Assembly (NCBI GenBank): GCA_903851195.1
Contig: CAINNJ010000012.1
Coordinates: 1-64,000, forward strand
Direction of reading: 5' to 3'
Source of the DNA: an uncultured Acidobacteriia bacterium
Lineage (GTDB): Bacteria; Acidobacteriota; Terriglobia; Bryobacterales; Bryobacteraceae
DNA: 64,000 nt
Shown here: in pieces, positions 1 through 8,847 of the stretch
Position numbering within the stretch: position 1 is the first letter of the stretch
How the letters are laid out: each line of letters starts with the position of its first letter
Program-made: the position numbers and the translations under genes
The notes under the pieces: generated by a model
Told to the model about the DNA's origin: nothing
What the model saw: the letters and a program-made list of their open reading frames with translations, nothing else
The model's database searches: none

Positions 1-46
1 ACGCCCAAAACAGGAGAGAGGTCCGGCTGCGAAAAAGAAACGAAAA

Positions 47-92
47 GAGCGTCACGCTCGGGTAGTGGCGTAACTACTACCGCCGTTTCGGC
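47..92. other. Cluster of three short hairpins upstream of the first gene
   Basis: Three adjacent inverted repeats can be read. Stem gagcg (47-51) pairs with cgctc (55-59), ggtagt (61-66) with actacc (76-81), and gccg (82-85) with cggc (89-92). An outer aagagc/gctctt pairing could enclose them. A run of A follows on the + strand. The rest of 1-230 shows no gene. It could be the terminator of a gene lying left of the window or a small structured leader; the sequence alone does not decide. Confidence 0.3.
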
Positions 93-230
93 TCTTCCCA
101 AAAAATCGGTAACAAAAATCTTTAACCTCTAACTCCATTCCCCTCAACAAAATCCCCGCCACCGCCCCCCATCCCGCCTCGCCCCACCCCACATCCTGAC
201 CACGGAGAGACACACCAAAAACCAAAAACC

Positions 231-791
231 ATGGCCACCGAAAAACAAATCAACGCCAATCGCGAAAACGCGAAAAAATCCACCGGTCCCCGCACTCCGG
301 AAGGCAAAGCGATCGCCTCCCAAAACTCCCGCCGGCACCACAACCTCGCCCGGTCCATCCTCCTCGCCACCGAAAACGGCAAGCGTTTCTGCAACCACGT
401 CGAACGCTTCCACCGCGAATTCCGCCCCGAAGGCCCCACCGAACGCGCCCTCGTCGACATGATGGCCGTCGCCCGCTGGCGCATGCTCCGCATGGCCAAC
501 CTCGAAGCCGCCGGCGTCGACCACGAATTTAAACAGTTGCGCGATCAAACCGCCTGCGACCTCGACGCTCCCACCCGCGCCACCCTCGCCTACCGCAGCC
601 TCGTCGACGCCTCCCGCACCCTCGACGTCCTCGGCCGCGCCGAAGCCCGCCTCCAGCGCCAGTTCGACAGCGCCTTCGACCGCCTCGCCCGCCTCCGCGC
701 CGAAGCCGCCCGCCAGTCCAGCCCGGACGACCTCCTTCCGCCTCGCCACAATCCCGCCACGAACCCAATTCCGGAGCCCCTAAACTCATGA
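231..791 (+). CDS. Acidobacterial small hypothetical protein (MATEKQINANRENAKKSTGP family)
   Basis: 186 aa, soluble, no signal peptide or membrane segment. The N-terminus with repeated Asn/Lys followed by STGPRTPEGKA is characteristic of a family found in many copies in Acidobacteriota and some Planctomycetota genomes; its function is unknown to me. The C-terminal half is rich in Ala, Arg and Leu and probably helical. The start ATG at 231 opens the conserved N-terminal motif directly. It stands alone, with a hairpin-rich stretch before it and an imperfect inverted repeat behind it. I assign no function. Confidence 0.7.
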   Translation: MATEKQINANRENAKKSTGPRTPEGKAIASQNSRRHHNLARSILLATENGKRFCNHVERFHREFRPEGPTERALVDMMAVARWRMLRMANLEAAGVDHEFKQLRDQTACDLDAPTRATLAYRSLVDASRTLDVLGRAEARLQRQFDSAFDRLARLRAEAARQSSPDDLLPPRHNPATNPIPEPLNS

Positions 792-831
792 AAAACCAGG
801 CCCCACACCGCGCCGGACTCACCGGAAAATC

Positions 832-903
832 GGCTTTGCAAGGCTTCGCAACGGCTCCGCAATCGGTCCGCTTTCGCTTCGCACTGCTTCACTTCGCAAA
901 GCC
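832..903. repeat. Imperfect inverted repeat between two genes
   Basis: ggctttgc at 832-839 is the exact reverse complement of gcaaagcc at 896-903, and the pairing can be extended inward with an interruption (aag against ctt). The interior has several near-repeats of cttcgca. The element sits in the 233-bp gap between the stop at 791 and the ATG at 1025, where I see no gene. It could form a long hairpin acting as a terminator for the upstream gene, or be a dispersed repeat copy. Confidence 0.35.
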
Positions 904-1011
904 GCTGCCATGCCTGCCGGCGCAAACGTTGCCAACCCCCGCGAGGGCAACCCGCGCGCACGGATCAAAAGCGGGGTTCCCCCCACGGACCGCCGAAAGT
1001 ACCCTCCGCGC

Positions 1012-1017
1012 TAGACT
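1012..1017 (+). promoter_or_regulatory. Possible -10 hexamer for a leaderless transcript
   Basis: TAGACT lies exactly 7 nt before the ATG at 1025 and no Shine-Dalgarno sequence lies between them. That spacing would put transcription initiation at or next to the start codon. No convincing -35 element was found. The same geometry recurs elsewhere in the window. Confidence 0.35.
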
Positions 1018-1024
1018 TCTACCA

Positions 1025-4000
1025 ATGAGACGGGCCTGGTTCCTTTTAATCCTCCTTTCCGCGGCGTTCGCACAGCAGACTGACCTTCTGAAAGACCTCA
1101 AATTCCGGCTGATCGGCCCCTTCCGCGGAGGCCGCTCCATCGCGGTTTCCGGCGTGGCCTCCGATCCGCGCACCTACTACTTCGGTTCCGTCGGCGGCGG
1201 CGTCTGGAAAACCACCGATGCCGGCCTGTCCTGGCGTTCCGTCTCCGACGGGCAGTTCAAAACCTCCTCCGTCGGCGCCATCGAAGTCTCGCAGTCCGAT
1301 CCCAACGTGGTCTACGCAGGCATGGGCGAGGCCTGCGTGCGCGGCAACGCCTCGAACGGCGACGGTGTTTATAAGTCGATGGATGGCGGGCGCACCTGGA
1401 AGAACGTCGGCCTCCAGCAGACCTATCACATCGGCGCGGTGCGCGTGCATCCGAAGAATCCGGACGTGGTCTACGTGGCCGCCCTCGGCCACCTCTGGGG
1501 ACCGAATCCGGAACGCGGCGTCTACCGTTCCACGGACGGTGGCGCAACCTGGAAACAGGTCCTGACCAAAGGCCCCGAGGCCGGCGCCGTGGACCTCGCG
1601 ATGGATGCCACCAACCCCCGCACCATCTACGCCGCGTTCTGGCAGGTCGGCCGCAAACCCTGGCGCTTCGACAGCGGCGGCGCGGGCAGCGGTCTCTGGA
1701 AAACCACCGATGGCGGCGACACGTGGACCGATATCACCCACGCGCCCGGGCTGCCCCGCGGCGTGCAGGGCCGCGTCGCCGTGACCGTCTCCCCCGCCAA
1801 TCCGGACCGTGTCTGGGCCATGGTCGAAGCCTCCGATGGCGGCCTCTTCCGCTCCGATAACGCCGGTAAAAACTGGACGCGCGTGAATCAGGAAAACGAC
1901 CTCCGCCAGCGCGCCTGGTACTTCTCCCACATCTTTGCCGACCCCAAGAATGCCGATGTCGTCTACGCCCTGAACGTCGGCGCCTACCGCTCGGCCGATG
2001 GGGGACGCACCTTCACCGCCTTCGCCACGCCCCACAGCGACAACCACGACCTCTGGATCTCCCCCGAAAATCCGCAGCGCATGATCGAGGCCAACGACGG
2101 CGGCGCGGCCGTCTCGCAGGATGGCGGCAAAACGTGGTCGTCCGTCGAGAACCAGCCCACCGCGCAGTTCTATCGCGTCGCGCTCGACCAGGACTTCCCC
2201 TATCACGCCTACGGCGCGCAGCAGGACAACAGCACCGTCCGCATCGCCACCCGCACCTCCACCGGCGCCATTACGGACCGCGACTGGTATGACGTGGGCG
2301 GCGGCGAGAGCGGCTGGATTGCGCCCGATCCGCGCGACTCCGAAATCGTCTACGCCGGCTCCTACGGCAACCTCATCACGCGGCAGGACCACCACACCGG
2401 TCAAACGCGCAACATCAACGCCTGGCCGGACAATCCGATGGGCTACGGCGCCGAGAGCCTGAAATACCGCTTCCAGTGGAGCTTCCCCATCGTCTTCTCC
2501 CCGCACGACCCGAAGACGCTCTACATCGGCTCCAACGTGCTGATGAAGACCACGAACGAAGGCCAGAGCTGGCAGAACATCAGCCCCGATCTCACGCGCG
2601 ACGACAAAGCGAAGCAGAAGTCGTCGGGCGGCCCCATCACGCAGGACAACACCTCGATCGAGTATTACGACACCATCTTCACCGTGGCCGAATCGCCGCT
2701 CGCGCAGGGGCAGATTTGGGCGGGCACCGATGACGGCCTGGTCCAGCTCACCCGCGATGGCGGCAAGACCTGGACCAACGTAACGCCGAAGGGCATGCCG
2801 GACTGGATCCGCATCAACGCCATCGAGCCCTCTCCCTTCGAAGCCGGCGCGGCCTATGTGGCCGCCACGAACTACCAGCAGGACGATTTCCACCCCTATC
2901 TCTACAAGACCGCCGACTACGGCAAAACCTGGAAGAAGATCGTCAACGGCATCCCCGAAACGCACTTCACACGGGCCATCCGCGAGGATCCGAACCACCG
3001 CGGGCTGCTGGTCGCGGGCACCGAGTTCGGCCTCTACCTGTCGTTCGATGAAGGTGAAAACTGGAAGTCCTTCCAACTGAACCTGCCGGTCACGCCGGTT
3101 GCGGACCTCATGTTCCACAAGCGCGAGAAGGATCTGGTGGTCGCGACCCAGGGGCGGGCCTTCTGGGTCTTCGACGATCTGCCGCTGCTCTACCAGCTGG
3201 AGCCGAAGACGCTGAGCGCGGTGACCGGCGAAGATATGCACCTGTTCCAGCCGAAGGACGCGTATCGCGGTGGCGGCGGGCGCGGCGGACGTGGCGGCGC
3301 GGGCGCCGTCGGCGAGAATCCGGCGGCCGGCGCGGTCATCTACTACTCGCTGAAAGACCGTCCCAAGGGCGACGTGAAGCTGGCCTTTCTCGACAGTGCC
3401 GGCAAGGTGGTTCGCGAGTTCTCGAGTAAAGAAGCGGCTCCGGCGCGTCCCGCCGCGGGTGGTCAGGGGCCGGCCGACGAAGACACGGAGCAGGCGGGCC
3501 CCGGACGTGGCGCCCCACCCGCGCGTGTGACGGCGCAGCCAGGCCTGAACAAGTTCATCTGGAACCTGCGCTATCCGGATGCGACCACGTTCCCCGGCCT
3601 CATCATGTGGGCGGCCAGTGTGCAGGGCCCGCGCATCTCGCCGGGCAAGTATCAGGTGCGCATCACGGTGGATGGCAAGCAGCAGACGCAGAGCTTTGAG
3701 GTGAAGGCCGATCCCCGCCTGAAGACCACCACCGAGGAGTATGCGAAGCAACTGTCGCTCGCTCTGCAGGTGCGCGACAAGCTCTCGGAGACCAATGCCG
3801 GCGTCCTCCGGATTCGTGAGGTCCGCAAGCAACTGGAGGAGTTCACGAAGCGCGACGATAAGAAGGTTGCCGATGCCGCGAAAGCGCTCGTCGCGAAGCT
3901 GACCGCCGTGGAGGAGGAACTGTACCAGACGAAGAACCGGGCCAGTGAGGATCCGCTGAACTTCCCCATCAAGCTGAACAACAAGCTGGCTTACATACTG

Positions 4001-4198
4001 GGCACGGTCTCGAACTCGGAGACGGAGCCGACCTCGGCGTCTTACATGGTCTACGAGGACCTCGCGACGCAGGTGAACGGCAAACTGCGCGCGCTGACCG
4101 GGCTGCTGACGGACGACGTAGCGGCGTTCAACAAGACCGTAAAGGACTCGGCGACGCCGGTGATCGTGGTGCCGGCGAAGGTGGGAGCGGAGCAGTAG
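1025..4198 (+). CDS. Secreted BNR/sortilin-type beta-propeller protein
   Basis: 1057 aa from the ATG at 1025, which starts a clean signal peptide (MRRAWFLLILLSAAFAQQ). The open frame reaches back to 788, but that stretch has no signal sequence or family similarity, so I reject the longer start. The first ~750 residues carry many BNR/Asp-box repeats (T-D-A/G-G-x-T/S-W, for example TTDAGLSW, STDGGATW, SADGGRTF), typical of VPS10/sortilin-like propellers described as putative glycosyl hydrolases. A Gly/Arg-rich linker (about residues 750-770) leads to a C-terminal Ig-like and helical portion. Such proteins are abundant in Acidobacteriota; the substrate is unknown. It is probably periplasmic or outer-membrane associated. 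Confidence 0.85.
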   Translation: MRRAWFLLILLSAAFAQQTDLLKDLKFRLIGPFRGGRSIAVSGVASDPRTYYFGSVGGGVWKTTDAGLSWRSVSDGQFKTSSVGAIEVSQSDPNVVYAGMGEACVRGNASNGDGVYKSMDGGRTWKNVGLQQTYHIGAVRVHPKNPDVVYVAALGHLWGPNPERGVYRSTDGGATWKQVLTKGPEAGAVDLAMDATNPRTIYAAFWQVGRKPWRFDSGGAGSGLWKTTDGGDTWTDITHAPGLPRGVQGRVAVTVSPANPDRVWAMVEASDGGLFRSDNAGKNWTRVNQENDLRQRAWYFSHIFADPKNADVVYALNVGAYRSADGGRTFTAFATPHSDNHDLWISPENPQRMIEANDGGAAVSQDGGKTWSSVENQPTAQFYRVALDQDFPYHAYGAQQDNSTVRIATRTSTGAITDRDWYDVGGGESGWIAPDPRDSEIVYAGSYGNLITRQDHHTGQTRNINAWPDNPMGYGAESLKYRFQWSFPIVFSPHDPKTLYIGSNVLMKTTNEGQSWQNISPDLTRDDKAKQKSSGGPITQDNTSIEYYDTIFTVAESPLAQGQIWAGTDDGLVQLTRDGGKTWTNVTPKGMPDWIRINAIEPSPFEAGAAYVAATNYQQDDFHPYLYKTADYGKTWKKIVNGIPETHFTRAIREDPNHRGLLVAGTEFGLYLSFDEGENWKSFQLNLPVTPVADLMFHKREKDLVVATQGRAFWVFDDLPLLYQLEPKTLSAVTGEDMHLFQPKDAYRGGGGRGGRGGAGAVGENPAAGAVIYYSLKDRPKGDVKLAFLDSAGKVVREFSSKEAAPARPAAGGQGPADEDTEQAGPGRGAPPARVTAQPGLNKFIWNLRYPDATTFPGLIMWAASVQGPRISPGKYQVRITVDGKQQTQSFEVKADPRLKTTTEEYAKQLSLALQVRDKLSETNAGVLRIREVRKQLEEFTKRDDKKVADAAKALVAKLTAVEEELYQTKNRASEDPLNFPIKLNNKLAYILGTVSNSETEPTSASYMVYEDLATQVNGKLRALTGLLTDDVAAFNKTVKDSATPVIVVPAKVGAEQ

Positions 4199-4201
4199 GG
4201 G

Positions 4202-5581
4202 CTAAAGCCGGGCCAGAGTAAGGTCGGCGACGAGAGCGCGCGTCAGCTCGGTTCTGGTTCCGGCGTCCGGCGCGCGCAGGATGGCCGAGGGGTGGTATGT
4301 GACCACGATCTCGGCTCCGGAGCCATGCGGCAGCAGGTGTCCGCGTTCGGCTCCGATCTGGACCGTGCGGCCGAGAACGGACTGGGCGGCTGTAGCGCCC
4401 AGACAGACGATACGCCGTGGTTTGACGGCGTCGAGTTCGGCTTCGAGCCAGGGCCGGCACACGGCGATGTGGGCGGCGCGCGGTGTCTTGTGGATACGCC
4501 GCTTGCCGCGTTCCTCGAAGCGAAACGCCTTGACGGCGTTGGTGAGGTAGACAACGTCGCGGTCGAGTCCGGCTTCGCTCAGGGCGGCGTCGAGCACCCG
4601 GCCCGCCGGCCCGACGAACGGGTGACCCGTGTGGTCTTCTTCGTCGCCGGGCTGTTCGCCGACCACGAGGATCCGGGCGTCCGGCGGGCCCTCGCCGAAG
4701 ACGGGCTGCGTGGCGAGGGCGCAGAGTTCGCAGGCCCGGCAGTGGTGGACGGCCTCGCGAAGTAGCGGCAGATCGGCGTCGCGCGGGATGAACTCCGAGG
4801 CGGAGGCCGGACGGGCGTCGATCATCGACTCGACGCGCCCGGGCGAGAGGCGGACCAGTTCGGGGATCAGCCGGCTCTCCGGCAGGTCCTGCCAGCGGCG
4901 GACCGGAAGTTGCGCGCGCATGGCGTCGAGATTGCGCCGGGCGGGGTTGTAGATCGAGGCGTAATAAGCGCGCCAGAGGTCTTCGAGTTCGTCCTCGGCG
5001 GGTGCCTCCGAACGCGGAACGCCGGGGCCGTAGCGGACCTGTTGGGTGTCCCAGACGAGGCTGCCGTCCGGTGTGAGGATCGCCCAGTGCATGGCGCCGA
5101 AGCGCTCCACGAAGAAGCGCTCGTTGGCGCCGAGGATGTAGTGGTCGGGCCGGTACCAGGCGACATATTGTTCAATGTCGTCCTGCATCACCCGGCGGAA
5201 GCGGACGAAGGCCCGCATTTTGTGGATGTCGTTCCGGATAGCCTTGCGCATCAGGGCGACTTTGCGGACGTCGTCGTCCGTTTCGATGTGGAGCAGGTGC
5301 GGGTTCTCGTTTTGAATCCGCCAGGCGATTCGGTAGAGGATCGCCCAGCGCCGCGGGTCGCGATGGAGGGCGACGACCTGGGCAACTTCGACGAAGGCTC
5401 GCGGTAACCGGACCGACCGCGAGGCGGCGGGCGCCGGTTGGGCGACCGGGTCAGGAGAGAAGAGGTGCTGCTGTTCGTCGCCTGCCGCCTGCCAGATCAG
5501 GGCGTCCGGAGGAGTCCTGAGCAGCAGATGGCGACGGGCCGCCGTGCGCCAGACGTCGAAGTCGGCTACTCGCTCGGTCAG
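4202..5581 (-). CDS. udgX: DUF4130 (TIGR03915) domain fused to UdgX-family uracil-DNA glycosylase
   Basis: The C-terminal half is a family 4/UdgX-type uracil-DNA glycosylase: Fe-S cysteines in CRACELC, motif GEQPG, and the UdgX loop KRRIH, whose His forms a covalent bond to the abasic site in characterised UdgX. The first in-frame ATG is at 5251, but translating upstream gives about 110 more residues typical of the TIGR03915/DUF4130 domain (FDVWRTAARRHLL, later HLLHIETDDDVRKVALMRKA), open back into the upstream stop. No ATG, GTG or TTG occurs in that stretch. The best candidate is CTG at 5579-5581, overlapping the upstream TGA (CTGA), with GGGGGAG just before it. The 459-aa length fits the usual fused form. 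It probably repairs or captures uracil-containing DNA together with the upstream radical-SAM protein. The exact start is uncertain. Confidence 0.88.
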   Translation of the reverse strand: MTERVADFDVWRTAARRHLLLRTPPDALIWQAAGDEQQHLFSPDPVAQPAPAASRSVRLPRAFVEVAQVVALHRDPRRWAILYRIAWRIQNENPHLLHIETDDDVRKVALMRKAIRNDIHKMRAFVRFRRVMQDDIEQYVAWYRPDHYILGANERFFVERFGAMHWAILTPDGSLVWDTQQVRYGPGVPRSEAPAEDELEDLWRAYYASIYNPARRNLDAMRAQLPVRRWQDLPESRLIPELVRLSPGRVESMIDARPASASEFIPRDADLPLLREAVHHCRACELCALATQPVFGEGPPDARILVVGEQPGDEEDHTGHPFVGPAGRVLDAALSEAGLDRDVVYLTNAVKAFRFEERGKRRIHKTPRAAHIAVCRPWLEAELDAVKPRRIVCLGATAAQSVLGRTVQIGAERGHLLPHGSGAEIVVTYHPSAILRAPDAGTRTELTRALVADLTLARL

Positions 5582-6807
5582 AACTCCCCCGTGCGGGCGA
5601 GGGCCGGGGCGTCGAAGAGCGAAAGCTGCTCCACCCGTCCGGAGAACTGTGCCGGCAGGTGGAGCGAGTCGAGCTTCCGCGCGCTGCCCGGGTCGAGCGC
5701 GATGAAGGGCTCGGCGCGGCGGATCGGGATGCGGAGTTTGGCGAGGTCCATCGTATCGAGGCGATGGAAGCGGCGGATGCTCAGGATCCGCTTCACGTTG
5801 CGAACGCCGAAGCCCGGCACGCGCAACAGGGCCTCTTTGGGCGCCGTGTTTACGTCGACGGGGAAAAACTCGCGGTGCCGGAGGGCCCAGGCGAGTTTCG
5901 GATCCATGCCGAGGGCGAGGTTGGCGTCCGGCGCGGGCGTGAGTTCGCCGGCCGCAAAGCCGTAGAAGCGCATCAGCCAGTCGGCTTGATAAAGCCGGTT
6001 CTCCCGCACGGCGGGTGGCGCCTCGGAAGGGAGCTCCGAGTGGGCGTGCGGGATGGGACTGAAGGCGGAGTAGTAGACGCGGCGGAGACCGCGGCCGCGA
6101 TAGAGATCCGAGGCCCGGGTGAGGATTTCGGCATCGCTTCCCGGGGTGGCGCCGACGATCAGTTGGGTGGACTGGCCGGCGGGGAGGAAGCGGGAACTGC
6201 GTCCGGTGCCGTGCTCCTGGGCGGCGTCGCGAACCTGATCCATCGACCGTTCGATGGAGACGTGGGACTTGGCCGGGGCGAGGCGGTCGAGGTCCTTTTG
6301 GGTGGGCAGTTCGATGTTGACGCTGAGCCGGTCGGCCAAGGCGCCGGCCTCGACCAGCAGTTCACGGGAGACGCCCGGGATGCCCTTGAGGTGGATGTAG
6401 CCGCCGAATCGGTGTTCGGTGCGGAGCTTGCGGGCGACGGCGATCAGTTGCTCCATGGTGTATTCCGGGGTCTGGATGATGCCGGAACTGAGGAAGAGGC
6501 CCTCGATGTAGTTGCGTTTATAGAAGTCGAGGGTCAGGTTGACGACTTCGTCGACGGTGAAGCGGGCGCGGGGCGTGTCGCTCGAAACGCGGTTGACGCA
6601 GTACATGCAGTCGAAGATGCAGAAGTTGGTGAGGAGGATCTTGAGCAGCGAGACGCAGCGGCCATCGGGCGTGTAGCTGTGGCAGATGCCGTTCGAGCCG
6701 TTGCCGATGCCGCCGTCGGGGCGCTTGCGGGCGGAGCCGGAACTGGCACAGGAGGTGTCGTATTTCGCGGCGTCGGCAAGGATGCGGAGTTTACTCTCGA
6801 CATTCAT
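5578..6807 (-). CDS. Putative DNA modification/repair radical SAM protein (TIGR03916)
   Basis: 409 aa. Cysteines 63, 67 and 70 (CIFDCMYC) form the CxxxCxxC motif that binds the radical-SAM 4Fe-4S cluster. The C-terminal part has a helix-hairpin-helix DNA-binding motif (VPGFGVRNVKRIL), as expected for this family. Its stop overlaps the coding start of the TIGR03915-UdgX fusion, the standard partner, so the two form a translationally coupled repair operon. The ATG at 6807 has GGGAAGA a few bases upstream. The reaction catalysed is not established for the family; a role in nucleic acid repair is inferred from the fusion and neighbourhood. Confidence 0.88.
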   Translation of the reverse strand: MNVESKLRILADAAKYDTSCASSGSARKRPDGGIGNGSNGICHSYTPDGRCVSLLKILLTNFCIFDCMYCVNRVSSDTPRARFTVDEVVNLTLDFYKRNYIEGLFLSSGIIQTPEYTMEQLIAVARKLRTEHRFGGYIHLKGIPGVSRELLVEAGALADRLSVNIELPTQKDLDRLAPAKSHVSIERSMDQVRDAAQEHGTGRSSRFLPAGQSTQLIVGATPGSDAEILTRASDLYRGRGLRRVYYSAFSPIPHAHSELPSEAPPAVRENRLYQADWLMRFYGFAAGELTPAPDANLALGMDPKLAWALRHREFFPVDVNTAPKEALLRVPGFGVRNVKRILSIRRFHRLDTMDLAKLRIPIRRAEPFIALDPGSARKLDSLHLPAQFSGRVEQLSLFDAPALARTGEF

Positions 6808-6870
6808 CGGGTCTTCCCATTGGATGTCCCGAATGAGCGAAGAGGTGGCGAAAGGAGAGTGTGAGTGGTG

Positions 6871-7455
6871 CTATCGATTACGGTAGGCTTCGTCCCGCCA
6901 GCGGATGAAGCCGTAAAGCGCGGCGGCCAGGAGGGCGGCGCCACCGAGGAAGTACCCGATGTGCGACTTCAGGAAGCCGGTGGATTCGGCTCCGAGGCGG
7001 ATGCCCAGCCAGGCTTCGCCGAAGTAGCGCAGGAAGCGGGCGAGGACGACGACGCCGAGGAATTCCGTCAGCGCGGTGCCCATGACGCCGGCACTGATCA
7101 CGAAGACCTTGAGCGGCATCGGTATGGGAAGGAGGGCGGGTATGAAAACTGTCACCATACCGTAGCGGCGGAACCATTCACGGAAGCGTGCGGAGCGTCC
7201 TTCCGGAGCGGCCTTCTCCATGAAGCGGCGGCCGCCTTTGTGTGCCGCCCAGAACAACATCGCGTTGCCGGTGGTGGAGCCGATCACGGCGAGGCCCGCG
7301 CAGAGCCAGGCGACGGACGGACTTTTCACCGCAATCAGGATCAATACGGCATCGAAAACGCCCGCGACCGGCACTCCGGAGGAATCGAGAATGGAGAGAA
7401 TCAGAATACCGACCGGTCCCCAGGCGATCAGAATATCGGTCAGGTTGCGTAACAA
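6871..7455 (-). CDS. DedA/VTT-domain (SNARE-associated) membrane protein
   Basis: 194 aa with about five hydrophobic segments. Features of the VTT (DedA) superfamily are the re-entrant region near SSGVPVAGVFDAVL (residues ~25-40), the RYG motif with following F-x-P (RRYGMVTVFIPALLPIPMP) and the C-terminal membrane hairpin. Members are lipid scramblase or transporter-like proteins of the inner membrane. It is divergent from the TPR gene, with only 31 bp between the start codons, so the promoters must overlap. The specific substrate is unknown. Confidence 0.8.
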   Translation of the reverse strand: MLRNLTDILIAWGPVGILILSILDSSGVPVAGVFDAVLILIAVKSPSVAWLCAGLAVIGSTTGNAMLFWAAHKGGRRFMEKAAPEGRSARFREWFRRYGMVTVFIPALLPIPMPLKVFVISAGVMGTALTEFLGVVVLARFLRYFGEAWLGIRLGAESTGFLKSHIGYFLGGAALLAAALYGFIRWRDEAYRNR

Positions 7456-7473
7456 TTTTCAATCTTATCGCGT

Positions 7474-7479
7474 GACAAT
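7474..7479 (+). promoter_or_regulatory. Possible -10 hexamer for a leaderless transcript
   Basis: GACAAT ends exactly 7 nt before the ATG at 7487. It lies in the 31-bp divergent gap shared with the DedA-like gene. No -35 element was convincing. Confidence 0.3.
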
Positions 7480-7486
7480 AGAGATT

Positions 7487-8803
7487 ATGCGTTGTGCGGC
7501 GATAGTTCTGCTTGCGTCCGGTTTTCTGCTGCAAAACCGCCTTCCGGCTCAAACAATTTCGGTATTCGAAACGCATCTGTTGTCCGGCAAAGCGGCGGCG
7601 CAGCAGAGCCGCTATGCGGAGGCGGACCGGATTCTGCGGCTGGCGATTCAGGATTCCGAGTCGCTGGACGAGGCGGATCCGGCGACTCCGGGACATCTGG
7701 CGGATGCGCTCGAAGCCTTGTGCGATCTGGATCTGCTGACCGGCAAGTACGAGGAGGCGATCGCGTTTCAGGAGCGCGCGGTGGCGGCTCTCGAAAAGCC
7801 GCTGGGGGCGGAGAGCCACGATCTGGTGCCGCATCTGGTGCGGCTGGCGGGGGCGTATCGGGCGGGGAGTCAGACGCCGAAGGCGGTGCCGGTGCTGCAG
7901 CGGGCGCTGGCGCTGGACATCCGGGCATTGGGGCCGAACGACGCGAAGGTGTCGGTGGACTACGACAGCATCGCGAGCGCCGATATGGAGATGAAGCAGT
8001 TCGGCGAGGCGCGCACGGCGTTCGAGCAGGCTCTGCGGACGCGGATCGAAAGGGTAGGGCCCGATCATCTGGATGTCGCCAACAACTATCTGAATCTGGC
8101 GCTGCTCGAAGAGCGCGACGGCAAGCCCAAGGTGGCTCGAGTCAATTTCGAACAGGCCCTTTCCATTTCCGAGAAGAAGCTGGGCGACGAGAGTTATTCA
8201 CTCACCGGGATTCTGGACCGGCTGGGGCTGATGCTGCGAAAGGAGAAGAACTTCGGGGAGGCGGAGCCGGTGCTGCAGAGGTCGCTCTCGATCCGGGAGA
8301 AGACGCTCGGTTCGCGGCACAGCGACGTGGCTCCGGCGCTGGATAACCTGGCGCTCACCTATTTCTACGACAATAAGTTCGCCGAGGCGGAGCCGCTGTT
8401 CACGCGTTCGCTGTCGATCTGGCTTTCGACGCAGGGTCAATACAGTCCGCTGGTGGCGCAGGCGCTGGACAATCTGGGGGCGCTGTATTCGGCGCAGCAG
8501 AAGTTCGATCAGGCGGAGCCGCTGTTCCGGCGCGCGTTGTCGATCCGGGAGCGGCAGGATGTGGAGAGTCTGGGAAATCTGGCGCTGATTTATCAGGCGA
8601 AGAACGATCCGAAGAACGCGGACCTGTATTTCCAGAGGGCGCTGCTGATCGGGGAGAAGTCGCTGGGGAGCGATCAGCTGGAGATGGGCGAGACGCTGGA
8701 GGAGTACGCGACTTTTCTGCGGGGCGCGGGCCGGATGGCGGACGCGAGGAAGATTTCGGCGCATATTCAGGAACTGAAGGACCGCCCGCGGAAAGAACCG
8801 TAG
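7487..8803 (+). CDS. Secreted tetratricopeptide-repeat protein
   Basis: 438 aa from the ATG at 7487. A signal peptide (MRCAAIVLLASGFLLQNRLPAQ) starts there; the longer open frame from 7220 lies inside the opposite-strand gene and is rejected. At least eight TPR units of the kinesin-light-chain type follow, each with Y/F-x-E-A and P-L-F/Q-R-A/S-L-x-I motifs (EAEPVLQRSLSIREKTLG, EAEPLFTRSLSIWLST and others). This is a protein-protein interaction scaffold in the periplasm; the partner is unknown. The end is followed 44 bp later by the histidine kinase gene. Confidence 0.85.
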   Translation: MRCAAIVLLASGFLLQNRLPAQTISVFETHLLSGKAAAQQSRYAEADRILRLAIQDSESLDEADPATPGHLADALEALCDLDLLTGKYEEAIAFQERAVAALEKPLGAESHDLVPHLVRLAGAYRAGSQTPKAVPVLQRALALDIRALGPNDAKVSVDYDSIASADMEMKQFGEARTAFEQALRTRIERVGPDHLDVANNYLNLALLEERDGKPKVARVNFEQALSISEKKLGDESYSLTGILDRLGLMLRKEKNFGEAEPVLQRSLSIREKTLGSRHSDVAPALDNLALTYFYDNKFAEAEPLFTRSLSIWLSTQGQYSPLVAQALDNLGALYSAQQKFDQAEPLFRRALSIRERQDVESLGNLALIYQAKNDPKNADLYFQRALLIGEKSLGSDQLEMGETLEEYATFLRGAGRMADARKISAHIQELKDRPRKEP

Positions 8804-8847
8804 GGTCATTTAACTGACTGCCGGGTTCGTTTTGCTCCTCTATACTT

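Noticed and set aside
1046-3832. 928-aa open frame on the minus strand
   Set aside because: It is antisense to the BNR-propeller gene, arises from GC-rich codon use, and has no recognisable domain or start signal.
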